From positions 1 through 37,462 of the forward strand of contig JAFECH010000007.1 of the NCBI GenBank assembly GCA_018242255.1: a stretch of 37,462 nucleotides of DNA, in the 5' to 3' direction. The DNA is from Pseudomonadota bacterium (GTDB lineage Bacteria > Pseudomonadota > Alphaproteobacteria > Rhizobiales > Hyphomicrobiaceae). The notes below the pieces were generated by a model. That model was not told where the DNA came from, searched no databases, and saw nothing but the letters and a program-made list of their open reading frames with translations. Both the position numbers and the translations under genes were made by a program. Below are positions 16,236-24,814 of this stretch, piece after piece. Positions within the stretch are counted from its first letter, which is position 1; every line of letters begins with the position of its first letter.

Positions 16236-17570
16236 ATGGCTGAGACGTTCGACCTCGTGATCCGTGGTGCGACGGTCGTCAACCATGACGGCGAAGCCAT
16301 TCGCGACATTGCCGTAACCGGCGGCCGGATCGCGGCAATCGGCGATCTGGGGGCAGCCTCCGCGCCTGAAATCATCGAAGCTCGGGGCCTTCACGTTCTT
16401 CCCGGCGTCATCGATACGCAGGTTCATTTCCGCGAACCAGGCTTGGAGCATAAGGAAGACTTGGCGACCGGCAGCCGTGCAGCCGTCGCAGGCGGTGTCA
16501 CCGCCGTCTTTGAGATGCCGAACACCAAGCCGCTAACGACGAGCGCCGAGATGCTCGCTGACAAAGTGCGCCGCGCCCGTCACCGCATGTTCAGCGACTT
16601 CGCCTTTTTTGTTGGCGGCACGCGCGACAACATCGCCGATATTCCCGATTTCGAGAAGCTCGAAGGTTCCGCCGGCATGAAGGTCTTCATGGGCTCATCG
16701 ACCGGCGACCTTCTGGTCGATGACGGCGTCTCGCTCGATAAAATCATCGCCAAGATCTCACGCCGCGCGTCGTTTCATGCCGAGGACGAGGCGCGGCTGA
16801 AATCGCGGATGCACCTACGCCGCAAAGGCGATCCGTCTTCGCATCCCGAATGGCGCGATCCGGAAGCCGCTTTGATCGCAACGAAGAAGCTCGTCGGCCT
16901 TGCTGAGAAGCACGGCAAGCGGGTCCACGTTCTGCACGTCTCGACGGCGGACGAAATGGACTACTTGAAAGACCACAAGAATTACGCGACCGTCGAAGTC
17001 ACGCCGCACCATCTCACGCTTGAAGGCCCCGAGTGTTATGAACGCCTGGGCACCTACGTGCAGATGAACCCGCCCGTTCGCGACGCACGCCATCGCGCTG
17101 CAATCTGGGCTGCGCTCGAATCCGGCGTGGTCGATGTGCTCGGCTCCGACCACGCGCCGCATACGCGTGAGGAAAAAGAGCACGTCTATCCCGACACGCA
17201 TTCGGGCATGACCGGCGTGCAGACGCTGGTGCCGATCATGCTGGATCACGTCAACGCCCGGCGCTTGTCACTGCAGCGCTTCGTTGATTTGACGAGCCAC
17301 GGCCCGCAGCGCCTCTTTGGCATTCGCGGTAAGGGCCGCATTGCGGTGGGCTACGATGCCGACCTGACAGTCGTCGATTTAAGCCGTACGGAGACGATCT
17401 CGAACGCTTGGATCGAGAGCCGCGCCGCCTGGACGCCGTATGATGGCGTCAAGGTGAAGGGCTGGCCGGTCGGGACCTTCGTCCGCGGCCGGAAAGTCAT
17501 GTGGGAAGGCGAGATTGTTGGTCCCGCCAATGGAGAGCCCGTCGGCTTCCTCGAAGGCTACGCCGGCTGA
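16236..17570 (+). CDS. Dihydroorotase-family amidohydrolase
   Basis: This 444-aa amidohydrolase resembles class I dihydroorotase, which cyclises carbamoyl aspartate to dihydroorotate. Motifs in order: PGVIDTQVHFREPG (57-69), FEMPNTKP, MKVFMGSSTG (K149, candidate carboxylated lysine), FHAEDE (H181), HVLHVST (H231/H234), TPHHL, NPPVRD, GSDHAPH (D305, catalytic base) and the C-terminal GYDADLTVVDL. The first metal His of the HxH motif is replaced by Q62, while H64 is kept. No pyrB or other pyrimidine gene is nearby. It may be a true dihydroorotase with a modified metal site or a related hydrolase; the pyrC symbol is therefore withheld. Confidence 0.85.
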   Translation: MAETFDLVIRGATVVNHDGEAIRDIAVTGGRIAAIGDLGAASAPEIIEARGLHVLPGVIDTQVHFREPGLEHKEDLATGSRAAVAGGVTAVFEMPNTKPLTTSAEMLADKVRRARHRMFSDFAFFVGGTRDNIADIPDFEKLEGSAGMKVFMGSSTGDLLVDDGVSLDKIIAKISRRASFHAEDEARLKSRMHLRRKGDPSSHPEWRDPEAALIATKKLVGLAEKHGKRVHVLHVSTADEMDYLKDHKNYATVEVTPHHLTLEGPECYERLGTYVQMNPPVRDARHRAAIWAALESGVVDVLGSDHAPHTREEKEHVYPDTHSGMTGVQTLVPIMLDHVNARRLSLQRFVDLTSHGPQRLFGIRGKGRIAVGYDADLTVVDLSRTETISNAWIESRAAWTPYDGVKVKGWPVGTFVRGRKVMWEGEIVGPANGEPVGFLEGYAG

Positions 17571-17585
17571 CAAAGCCGAGGCACC

Positions 17586-18344
17586 TCAGCCGTCGCGGTC
17601 TGCAACGCGCGACAGGTTCGCCGGCAGCCGCTTCAAGACGTACACCGTCGTCCCGACATCGGCGATGCTGGCAAGATGCATCACGTTGGCGTTCGTCATG
17701 CGAATGCAGCCCGACGACGTTGCCGTGCCGATCGACGAAGCGTCATTCGTACCGTGAATGCGATAGAGCGTGTTGCCGAGATAGAGCGCCATCGCGCCGA
17801 GCGGATTGCGAACCCCGCCCGACATCCGGACGGGCAGCCCAGGCTTGCGCGCTCGCATCTCAGCGGGCGGGATCCAGTCGGGCCACGCGACCTTCTTCGA
17901 GATCTTTTCCGTGCCCGACCAGGCAAAGCCTTGCTTACCAACGGCGATCGGGTAGCGATACGCGGCCTTCGACGACAGCACATAGTAGAGGTGGCGCCCT
18001 GCGGTATCGATGACAATCGAACCCGGCGCGTAGCTGCTGCGGAACGAAACCTTAGGCGGAGCCTTGGCGGAGATGCGCGGTTGGCCACCCCCCGTCAGCG
18101 ATTGCTTGTTGTCGGCGCGGTCGTCTTCGTCGGTATCGTCGTGAGACTTTTGCGGACGGCCCCAGTCCCACCCCATGCCGAATAAAGCCTGACTGCTTTC
18201 GGCATCGGTTTTCGCGCTGGACTTGCGGGTTAATTTTTTCGGCGGAACGTATCCGTAGGTCTCGTCCGCCGGATGAAAAGCATAGGCCGGTGCGGCCAGA
18301 ACGCAGCCGAAAATGATGGCCGCCAAAAGCGACAAACGCTTCAT
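17586..18344 (-). CDS. L,D-transpeptidase (YkuD domain)
   Basis: The product is 252 aa: signal peptide (residues 1-22, ends AAPAYA), a charged, Asp/Ser-rich linker (about 35-95), then the YkuD catalytic domain. The active-site signature is RIHGTN with H197 and SSGCIRM with nucleophile C213. Further family marks are SIVIDTAGRHLYYVL, YPIAVGKQGFAWSG, PPAEMRAR and GGVRNPLGAMALYLG. The family makes 3-3 crosslinks in peptidoglycan or anchors lipoproteins in the periplasm. It lies tail to tail with the dihydroorotase-like gene (15 bp). Confidence 0.94.
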   Translation of the reverse strand: MKRLSLLAAIIFGCVLAAPAYAFHPADETYGYVPPKKLTRKSSAKTDAESSQALFGMGWDWGRPQKSHDDTDEDDRADNKQSLTGGGQPRISAKAPPKVSFRSSYAPGSIVIDTAGRHLYYVLSSKAAYRYPIAVGKQGFAWSGTEKISKKVAWPDWIPPAEMRARKPGLPVRMSGGVRNPLGAMALYLGNTLYRIHGTNDASSIGTATSSGCIRMTNANVMHLASIADVGTTVYVLKRLPANLSRVADRDG

Positions 18345-18468
18345 GAAACTAGATCCTCACTCTTCACGTAAAATGTGATGAGCGGAATACAGTCAAGCAA
18401 AGGCGGTGACCACCCCTCTGCGGCAATTGGACGGCATATGCAAGCCAGGCATGCAATGACCTGCAGAT

Positions 18469-18999
18469 TCAGGTTCCCTTCCTAAACAGCGTCCATGTTC
18501 CATCGGCGGAAATTACGAGACGCCACCACAGCCAGCGCTTCTTCTTGCGCATTTCCGCTGCAAGTTCCGGCGTCACCAGTCGATAGAGATCGACCTCTTC
18601 CTCCGGTGTCAGCTTGTCGAGCGCACGCGTCGAAAGATACGGCCAGATGTAAATCAGATTATTCTCGATATCATTGCCGAACGGCAGCGTCGCGGCCGGC
18701 ATGTCAAGCATCTCGACGATCGCAGCGAGCGTATCGCGGCCCTGCGGATCGGCCGATCGGTCTTTCAAAACTCTGATCGGATCGGAGCGCGGCGAGATGC
18801 CGAGATCCGGAACATTGCCGCTGACTTCGAATGCCGATTTCAACTCGTTGATGTCGCCGGAGCGCGCCGCCGTCAGGATGGCGTCGCGCACGTCGGCCAC
18901 ATGGTCGGGCAGCTTCGGGGGGCGAACGCCGTCCGCGTGCGCCCTTGAGACATGGACAAGCGCGCCTGCCGCAACTACGAGTAGGAGGGTGCGCGCCAT
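18469..18999 (-). CDS. Exported protein of unknown function
   Basis: With the ATG at 18999 the product is 176 aa and begins with a signal peptide (MARTLLLVVAAGALVHVSRAHA, about 22 residues). The mature region has a helical, ankyrin-like opening (VRDAILTAARSGDINELKSAFEVSGN) and conserved-looking segments NDIENNLIYIWPYLSTRALDKLTPEEEVDLYRLVTPE and KKKRWLWWRLVISADGTWTLFRKG. A longer frame to 19155 adds residues that do not suit an exported protein. I recall similar unnamed proteins in Rhizobiales but no function. It is divergent from the LysE gene. Confidence 0.65.
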   Translation of the reverse strand: MARTLLLVVAAGALVHVSRAHADGVRPPKLPDHVADVRDAILTAARSGDINELKSAFEVSGNVPDLGISPRSDPIRVLKDRSADPQGRDTLAAIVEMLDMPAATLPFGNDIENNLIYIWPYLSTRALDKLTPEEEVDLYRLVTPELAAEMRKKKRWLWWRLVISADGTWTLFRKGT

Positions 19000-19169
19000 T
19001 GTTTTCAAGGACGCTGACGGGACCAACTGCTGATGTCTTTTCCACACTGCTCGGGGGAGCGCTTGCCGTCGTTGCTGCTGCGCCTTCCGCCCGTTCTCAT
19101 CGAAGCGGGCGCGATGCGTCTGCCTGCCACAGCCGGTGAAGTCCACTTCCGACATCGAGCATCTGCCCC

Positions 19170-19829
19170 TTGCTGAGTTACATCCCCAATCCGCTCATCA
19201 TCCCGGTTGGCCTGATTGTCGGAATGCTCATTGCGGCCCCGGTCGGTCCTGTCAACGTTCTGTGCATCCAGCGGGCGATTGAACGAGGGTTTTGGGGTGG
19301 TGTAGCGGCCGGCATAGGCTCGGTGACTGGCGACGCCTTGATCGCACTGTGTGCCGGTCTCGGTGTCGGCTCAATCTCTGGGGTCGTCGAAACCCACCGC
19401 GCGGTCATCCAGGTCGTCGGCGGCGTGGCTCTGGTTGCGTTTGGCCTTCGTCTTTATTTCAGCGCCCCGCGGCTCAAGCTGGACAGCGATGGTTCCTCGG
19501 CTCGCCTGAAGGATTTTGTCTGGGACATTCCGCAAACCTTCTTCCTGACGATCACCAATCCGGGCGCCGTCCTCGGACTTTTCGCAGTTTTCGGTGGCAT
19601 CAGCACGTTCGTGGAGGTTCACTCGACGATCGACGTTCTGCTTCTGGTGGCGGCTATTGCCAGCGGCAGCATGCTGTGGTGGGTTGCCCTATCGAACCTG
19701 ATCGGGCGCTACCGCCACCACATCGACCTGCGCATGCTCAATCGAATAAACCAGATCGCGGGCCTGCTGCTCGCGATCTTCGGTGCGGTGTTGATTGCCG
19801 AAGTCATTTGGAAGGCTGGCCACTTCTAA
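19170..19829 (+). CDS. LysE-family amino-acid exporter-like protein
   Basis: The 219-aa protein has the LysE/RhtB pattern: APVGPVNVLCIQRAIERGFWGGVAAGIGSVTGDAL near the N terminus, six hydrophobic segments and a basic middle loop. The family exports amino acids or related small molecules from the cytoplasm; the substrate is unknown. Translation probably begins at TTG (19170), because an ATG at 19224 would remove half of the first membrane span and an in-frame stop lies at 19137. No strong ribosome site is visible. Confidence 0.85.
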   Translation: MLSYIPNPLIIPVGLIVGMLIAAPVGPVNVLCIQRAIERGFWGGVAAGIGSVTGDALIALCAGLGVGSISGVVETHRAVIQVVGGVALVAFGLRLYFSAPRLKLDSDGSSARLKDFVWDIPQTFFLTITNPGAVLGLFAVFGGISTFVEVHSTIDVLLLVAAIASGSMLWWVALSNLIGRYRHHIDLRMLNRINQIAGLLLAIFGAVLIAEVIWKAGHF

Positions 19830-19855
19830 GGCCGGTTCCCAATCGCGGCGTCGAT

Positions 19856-20101
19856 TTACTGATCGCGTCGCGCCAGGGTGAATTCGCCCTCGACGACACG
19901 CTTCTCAAGACCGCGCGTCAAATGGATAACGGCGTCCTCGCCGTAGATCGCGACGAGATCCGTCAGAGCGGTGAACAGAGCCGCGTAGGCCATCTGCTGC
20001 GGCTCAACGCCAGTATCCACCCCTTCATCCCAAGCAGCGAGGATAAGATCGAGCGCCTTCAACGTCGGATTTTTCGTATCGAGATCCTCGAAACACTGCA
20101 T
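19856..20101 (-). CDS. Small conserved protein of unknown function
   Basis: The ATG at 20101 gives 81 aa and has the purine run GAGGGAAGGA upstream, spaced a little far; a GTG at 20164 would add 21 residues. The sequence is compact and helical (NPTLKALDLILAAWDEGVDTG, MAYAALFTALTDLVAIYGEDAVIHLTRGLEKRV, then GEFTL). There is no signal peptide or membrane span. I recall similar short unnamed proteins in relatives, without a function. It faces the LysE gene tail to tail. Confidence 0.6.
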   Translation of the reverse strand: MQCFEDLDTKNPTLKALDLILAAWDEGVDTGVEPQQMAYAALFTALTDLVAIYGEDAVIHLTRGLEKRVVEGEFTLARRDQ

Positions 20102-20259
20102 ACCGGTTACAATCCTTCCCTCAACCCTGACCGCCGCGTTCGCGCGGTCCCCGTCTACTGTCACCTAGCACGACAGTTTGTGGTAGGTCGTAGCTGCCAC
20201 TATTCACAGTAAACCGGCGAGAAACGATATGCGCCCCTCGGCGGCAGCCGCGTGGACGA

Positions 20260-20655
20260 TTAGTTGGGGAAAGCCTTCAGCATTCCGTTCGAAAGCTCCG
20301 AGCCTTCCGACAGAAATCGCGTGATCGCCGTTTGCGCCGACGGGCTGCAGGTATTGTAGGTCCGGCTGTAGCTGCGATACCCCTGGTTGAAGGCACGCGT
20401 GAGTTTCGCGCGTCGAAGCGCGGTCGAGCCTTCGGCATTCATCAAGTCATTCATCCGGTCACGCCAGTATTGGCCTTCGTTGGCGCCGCAAAGCTCTCGA
20501 AGATAGTGAATGGCGCCAAGGATTTCGGATAACCGCATCAGCCGGTCGTCATAGGGTTTGCTATCGGATGCTGCGAATGCTGGCCCGCCGGCCGCTGACA
20601 GCGCCAGCATCAGCACAATGAGGTGTCGGCAGAGCTTGTGGCAGAGGCGTTTCAC
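20260..20655 (-). CDS. TIGR02301-family exported protein
   Basis: The conserved block DRLMRLSEILGAIHYLRELCGANEGQYWRDRMNDLM, followed by RRAKLTRAFNQGYRSYSRTYNTCSP, matches the TIGR02301 family of alphaproteobacteria (unknown function). Starting at GTG 20655 gives 131 aa with a signal peptide (VKRLCHKLCRHLIVLMLALSAAGGPAFA). The frame is open to an ATG at 20736, but that would put 27 charged residues before the signal and leave only 24 bp to the divergent SRAP gene. Two Cys in the mature part (in LCGAN and NTCSP) may form a disulfide. Confidence 0.78.
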   Translation of the reverse strand: MKRLCHKLCRHLIVLMLALSAAGGPAFAASDSKPYDDRLMRLSEILGAIHYLRELCGANEGQYWRDRMNDLMNAEGSTALRRAKLTRAFNQGYRSYSRTYNTCSPSAQTAITRFLSEGSELSNGMLKAFPN

Positions 20656-20760
20656 GTGGGCGTCCAGCACGTTGATGTTCGCTTGGCCGAAGCCATCCTG
20701 GCGGCGAATCCTTGAACGCTTATAGTCTGGATTCATGAGGCATCAAAAGGACAGTCCTCC

Positions 20761-21447
20761 GTGTGCTCGCGCTACAGCCTAGTATCCTCTCCGGAAGATG
20801 TGCGCGCGTTCTTCGGTGCCCCGGCCGTCGATGATTTTCCGCCGCGCTATAATATCGCGCCGACGCAGCCCGTTTTGATTGCACGTAATGATCTCAAAGG
20901 CATTCCCGAGCTTCATCTGGTGCGCTGGGGTCTGATCCCGTCCTGGATGCGCGATCCGGCAGCACTGCGCGCGCCGTTGATCAACGCCCGCTCTGAGACA
21001 GCCGCTGAAAGACCGGCCTTTCGTGGCGCGCTACGGCATCGTCGCTGCCTCATTCCGGCGACCGGATTCTATGAATGGAGCGGCAAGCGCGCGGCCCGGC
21101 AGCCAAATCTTATCAGGCTGAAAGAACAAAATCTTTTCGCCTTGGCCGGATTATGGGAAGACTGGCTTGGTGCCGATGGCAGCGAGATCGAAACAGGGAC
21201 GATCCTGACCACCGCTGCAAACGCCGACATGGCAGCGCTCCATGACCGCATGCCGGTGATCATAGCGCCCGAGGACTTCGAACGATGGCTCGACTGCCGA
21301 TCCGGCACGGCTGAGCATATCCTCGACCTGATGCAGCCGTTCGCCGCCGGCCGCCTGACGATCACGCCCGTCAACCCGGCACTTAATGATGTTCGCGCCG
21401 AAGGCCCCGACCTTCAGACGCCCGCAGCGTCCGGTCTACTGCTTTAA
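20761..21447 (+). CDS. SRAP-family abasic-site protein (SOS response-associated, YedK/HMCES-like)
   Basis: The 228-aa protein begins GTG TGC, so Met1 is followed directly by C2, the residue that crosslinks to abasic sites in single-stranded DNA. Other active-site residues are N31 (RYNIAPTQP), E105 (ATGFYEW) and H161 (LHDRMPVI). RWGLIPSW and INARSET are also family marks. It protects abasic sites in single-stranded DNA during replication. An AGGA lies about 7 nt before the GTG. It is a single gene, divergent from the TIGR02301 gene. Confidence 0.93.
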   Translation: MCSRYSLVSSPEDVRAFFGAPAVDDFPPRYNIAPTQPVLIARNDLKGIPELHLVRWGLIPSWMRDPAALRAPLINARSETAAERPAFRGALRHRRCLIPATGFYEWSGKRAARQPNLIRLKEQNLFALAGLWEDWLGADGSEIETGTILTTAANADMAALHDRMPVIIAPEDFERWLDCRSGTAEHILDLMQPFAAGRLTITPVNPALNDVRAEGPDLQTPAASGLLL

Positions 21448-21663
21448 GAGCAGGCCTTCCCGGCAACGGCTCGGGAGAGAATTGCTACGGATCTCGCGCT
21501 TGCGACTCGCCCCCGAAATGAAACGGCGCTAACCTAAATGCCGTCTTAAAAGTCAAGACCTTGCCAGCATCGGCAAGTACACAGCTTCGGCCCGGCTGGG
21601 GAGCTTGGGATTGCGAGGTGCGCAGTGGCAGACGGCGCGGAGCGACAGAGGGGAGACGACGAC

Positions 21664-23460
21664 ATGGCGTATCACGGCGAGGACCTCGATCTCAGGACGT
21701 CGCAGACTTGGGCGCCAGGTGAGGTCATCCAGCCAGGGGAGGCGGCACTGTCGAACGGTAAGCGCGGATCGCTTCTTGCCGGTCCTGTACTTGTCGATGA
21801 CACTGTTCTTGCCTGCTTCAACCAGGCTTACGACATCGCCGCCGCGCACCGCGCCGGTGAGGTTCGCGTCGAACATCTTCTGAATGCCATGACGCGTCTG
21901 GATTCGTCCGCTGCAGCTCTCGAAGCCAATGGTATTCGCGTCGTTGCCCTGAAACGAGAGACGGCGACGATCATCGCGGGCGACATCCCGGCAATGCCGG
22001 GAAGCAGCCCGGTATCCCCGCGCCGCTCGGACGACTTGGCTGAAGTGTTGAAGTTTGCAACCGCACTCGCTGCCCGCCGCAAAACCGCGGTATCGATCGA
22101 CGATCTGTTGCAGGTTCTCTTCGATCACCGGAGTGAGTTCGGCGCGTCAGAGCTCCTTATGCGTTTTGTCGCGCGCGCCGAGCCATTGCCGCCGCTCACG
22201 CGCTCCGAACCGCGCTACGCGCCGCCGCGTTATGCCGTCGATTACGGGCGGCCGCTTTATCGCAACGAGTATCTCGGCACGCAGACCGATGCGATGCAGA
22301 ATTCTCGCATCGAGTCCCTGGAACAGGCGGTGAGAGCGCTGGGACAGGATCTCTCCAACGAGCGGCACGTCATCGCAAACCTGATGCGTGACTTCGCGCG
22401 CGATACCGTCGCGCATCAGGACGATCAGGGCCGCACGCATGCAGTGTTGATTGACCGTATCGGCTCGCTTGAGTCGGCGTTTCGCGAAGGCGGAACTTCA
22501 ACGCCCGCAGGAGTCGATACATCGGGGCTTGTCGCCAAACTCGGTGATATCGAAGCCGCGCTCGAGCTCCGCCTTCAGGAGATGTCACAATCCTGGTCGG
22601 TGCTTTCGACGCGGCTGCAGGAACTGGAAGCGACGATCAAGCAGCGCCCCGTCTCGCTGGAAGCTGGCGCGGGGCTCGAAGATATCAACCAAGTTATCGA
22701 CTTAAAGCCAATCAGCGACCGCCTCGACATCATTGAAGAGGCCGTGCTCGGCAACAATCACAGCGGCTTCGTCGAGCTGGGAGATCGCCTGTCCCGCCTT
22801 GAAGACAGTGTTGGCCAAGTCCTCGCAACGCCGACCGGCGATGGCCGAACCGACGAGATCATCGGAGGTATCGACCGCATCCATGGGTTGTGGGGCAACG
22901 TCGAAGGACTGTCAGGAAACATTGAAGGCTTGAACGCCAAGGTCGCCACTCTGTCCGGCAACATCGATGGCCTTGCGGGACGCTTCGACACGCACGCCGG
23001 CTCTCTGACCGAGCTTGTCACTGATTTGTCCGAGCGCGTGAAGGGTGCAGAAAACGCGATCGCCGCTGAGATCGATACTGCGGCTGCGAAGCATCAAGCC
23101 TATACGCAAGACCTGACCGAAGTTCACGAAGCGCTTCTCAAGGTCAATCAGAACCAGCACACGCTTGCCGGCGCCATGGATCAGTGGCGCGCCGATTCCG
23201 CCAACGACGTGGCAGCGATCATGAACAGGCTTGGTGAGATCGATCGCGATACCGCGCTTCCTGCTGAAACGCTCGGCGCACTCAATACGCACATGGATCA
23301 GATGAATAAGTTCATCATCGAGCGGTATCATCGCCGCCATCGGTTTATGTACTGGCTGTTCGGCACTGACGATTGGATCAGCGCCAGCTGGCCCTCGTCG
23401 AAGGCCAAAATCGAAACCGACCAGCACCGCCTCAAGGTCGTGGGTCAAACGGAAACCTGA
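21664..23460 (+). CDS. Clp-N-domain coiled-coil protein without ATPase
   Basis: The ATG at 21664 has GGAG eight bases upstream (598 aa); a GTG at 21625 with GAGG is an alternative (611 aa). Residues about 46-107 (CFNQAYDIAAAHRAGEVRV, EHLLNAM) and 123-168 (DDLAEVLKFATALAARRK, SIDDLLQVLF) look like the two repeats of a Clp N-terminal domain. No Walker A or B motif follows. From about residue 235 to 550 the protein is helical with long heptad-like stretches (IESLEQAVRALGQDL, RLQELEATIKQ) and a degenerate repeat (WGNVEGLSGNIEGLNAK / TLSGNIDGLAGRFD). The tail FIIERYHRRHRFMYWLFGTDDWI is basic-aromatic. No signal peptide. It may be a scaffold or adaptor; the function is unknown. Confidence 0.75.
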   Translation: MAYHGEDLDLRTSQTWAPGEVIQPGEAALSNGKRGSLLAGPVLVDDTVLACFNQAYDIAAAHRAGEVRVEHLLNAMTRLDSSAAALEANGIRVVALKRETATIIAGDIPAMPGSSPVSPRRSDDLAEVLKFATALAARRKTAVSIDDLLQVLFDHRSEFGASELLMRFVARAEPLPPLTRSEPRYAPPRYAVDYGRPLYRNEYLGTQTDAMQNSRIESLEQAVRALGQDLSNERHVIANLMRDFARDTVAHQDDQGRTHAVLIDRIGSLESAFREGGTSTPAGVDTSGLVAKLGDIEAALELRLQEMSQSWSVLSTRLQELEATIKQRPVSLEAGAGLEDINQVIDLKPISDRLDIIEEAVLGNNHSGFVELGDRLSRLEDSVGQVLATPTGDGRTDEIIGGIDRIHGLWGNVEGLSGNIEGLNAKVATLSGNIDGLAGRFDTHAGSLTELVTDLSERVKGAENAIAAEIDTAAAKHQAYTQDLTEVHEALLKVNQNQHTLAGAMDQWRADSANDVAAIMNRLGEIDRDTALPAETLGALNTHMDQMNKFIIERYHRRHRFMYWLFGTDDWISASWPSSKAKIETDQHRLKVVGQTET

Positions 23461-23463
23461 GCC

Positions 23464-23491
23464 TGCGGTGTGTCCCAATCTGACACACGCA
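23464..23491 (+). terminator. Possible terminator after the Clp-N coiled-coil gene
   Basis: GTGTGTC (23468-23474) pairs with GACACAC (23482-23488) around a 7-nt loop, and flanking TGC/GCA extend the stem past a bulged G. It begins 4 nt after the stop codon. There is no T-tract, so the call is tentative. Confidence 0.35.
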
Positions 23492-23543
23492 TTCACCATG
23501 CCTTGAGAAAGGGCCTTGAGCGTCACGCCACCCCTGTGCTCTC

Positions 23544-23559
23544 TTAACAAAGCGTTAAC
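23544..23559 (+). promoter_or_regulatory. Full CtrA-type binding site
   Basis: TTAACAAAGCGTTAAC matches the CtrA consensus TTAA-N7-TTAAC exactly. CtrA is the master cell-cycle response regulator of many Alphaproteobacteria. The site ends 20 nt before the ATG of the 62-aa gene. This is so close that a -35-type activator position would put the transcript start at or past the ATG, so a repressor geometry or a leaderless start should be considered. Confidence 0.6.
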
Positions 23560-23579
23560 AGGCTTTGTGGGGGGCAGGA

Positions 23580-23768
23580 ATGTTGCGTCGGTACCTGATC
23601 GTCAATGGAACGAGCACGGCATTGCTCTACGGCGGCATCTACGCTGCGATTCCATCCCTCACACATGCTGTCCAGTCCGTGCAGGACACGTTCGACGGGT
23701 TCCTGGCGCAAAGCCCGATCCTTGGACCGCTCTTCAACAAGATCATTGTTGTCGTCAGCAGCCTTTAG
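23580..23768 (+). CDS. Small membrane or exported protein (62 aa)
   Basis: The ATG at 23580 is preceded by GGGGGGCAGGA. The product is 62 aa with a basic start (MLRRY), a hydrophobic stretch (LIVNGTSTALLYGGIYAAIPS), an amphipathic middle (VQSVQDTFDGFLAQS) and a hydrophobic end (LFNKIIVVVSSL). I recognise no family. It overlaps the convergent Sua5-type gene by 4 bp at the 3' ends. The perfect CtrA box upstream suggests cell-cycle control. Confidence 0.65.
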   Translation: MLRRYLIVNGTSTALLYGGIYAAIPSLTHAVQSVQDTFDGFLAQSPILGPLFNKIIVVVSSL

Positions 23769-24733
23769 GGCTGGTCCCGAGGTGCCGCAGCACGCCTCAA
23801 CCGGTCGTTGATCGCTTCACCGAGGCCTTGCTCCGGAATAGGCGTAACCGCAATCGATTCCGCGCCTGAGGCGTCGAGCGTGCGCAGTGTCGCAAAAAGA
23901 TTTGCCGCGGCTTCGATCAAATCGCCGCCCTCGCTGATGTTGATGAAAGCGTGCGCCGGTCGCTCCGAGATCCCGCCGAACGCCATTACCGCTTCGTCCG
24001 GCCGCCATTCGTACGCATTGAGCCGCAAGCGTGCGCGCGGAGCGTAATGGCTCGCGAGCTGGCCCGGAGAAGTGAGACGATCGCCCGCTTCTTCGCGCCG
24101 TATCAAACGCTCTCCAATAACCGCTTCCAGCGCTTCCGCCGTCACGGCACCCGGACGCAACAGCACCGGCGCGCCGTCAACAAGACTGACCACGGTCGAT
24201 TCCAGGCCGAGTTTCGTCGGGCCGCCGTCGAGAATGAGTGCGGCCTTCCCGCCGATGTCGGCCGCAACATGTTCGGCGCGCGTCGCGCTGACATGCCCTG
24301 AACGATTGGCAGACGGCGCCGCCAACGGCCGATGCGCTCCCGCGAGAAGCGCGCGGGCAACCGGATGATCGGGCGATCGCAGTGCAACGGTGGGAAGTCC
24401 CGCTGATACAAGCTGGCTGACGTCGGTCGTCTCGGTGCGCGGCACCACGAGTGTCAACGGTCCGGGCCAGAATGCCTCGGTCAAGCGCCGCGCTGCAGGC
24501 GAAAGCACTCCGATGATTAGAGCTTGTTCCAGACCGAGGACATGTACGATAAGCGGATTGAAAATCGGCCGGCCCTTGGCTTCGAAGATGCGCGCGACAG
24601 CTTCCCCGTTGGTCGCGTCGGCACCGAGCCCGTAAACGGTTTCTGTCGGAAATGCGATGAGCGCTCCGGCTCGGATCATTTGTCCGGCTTCGGCAATCCA
24701 TTCCGTGTTGGCGGGTACGATCCTGCCCAGCAT
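23765..24733 (-). CDS. L-threonylcarbamoyladenylate synthase (Sua5-type)
   Basis: The enzyme makes threonylcarbamoyl-AMP from threonine, bicarbonate and ATP for the t6A37 modification of tRNAs. The start at 24733 has AGGTG upstream and gives 322 aa, the length of the two-domain Sua5 form. The YrdC domain (about residues 8-200) shows ALIAFPTETVYGLGADA, AKGRPIFNPLIVHV, AFWPGPLTLVV, ALRSPDHPVA, APSANRSG and DGGPTKLGLESTVVSL, then LRPGAVT. The C-terminal Sua5 domain follows a linker with SPGQLASHYAPRARLRL. It is a single gene divergent from the acyl-CoA dehydrogenase gene. Confidence 0.95.
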   Translation of the reverse strand: MLGRIVPANTEWIAEAGQMIRAGALIAFPTETVYGLGADATNGEAVARIFEAKGRPIFNPLIVHVLGLEQALIIGVLSPAARRLTEAFWPGPLTLVVPRTETTDVSQLVSAGLPTVALRSPDHPVARALLAGAHRPLAAPSANRSGHVSATRAEHVAADIGGKAALILDGGPTKLGLESTVVSLVDGAPVLLRPGAVTAEALEAVIGERLIRREEAGDRLTSPGQLASHYAPRARLRLNAYEWRPDEAVMAFGGISERPAHAFINISEGGDLIEAAANLFATLRTLDASGAESIAVTPIPEQGLGEAINDRLRRAAAPRDQP

Positions 24734-24814
24734 TTGGTATGTCACCTGGTTTGCTTGTACTCTCGTTCGGCTTAGTGTCCTGCTGCAAAACCGAACGGCA
24801 CCGAGAGACGATTC

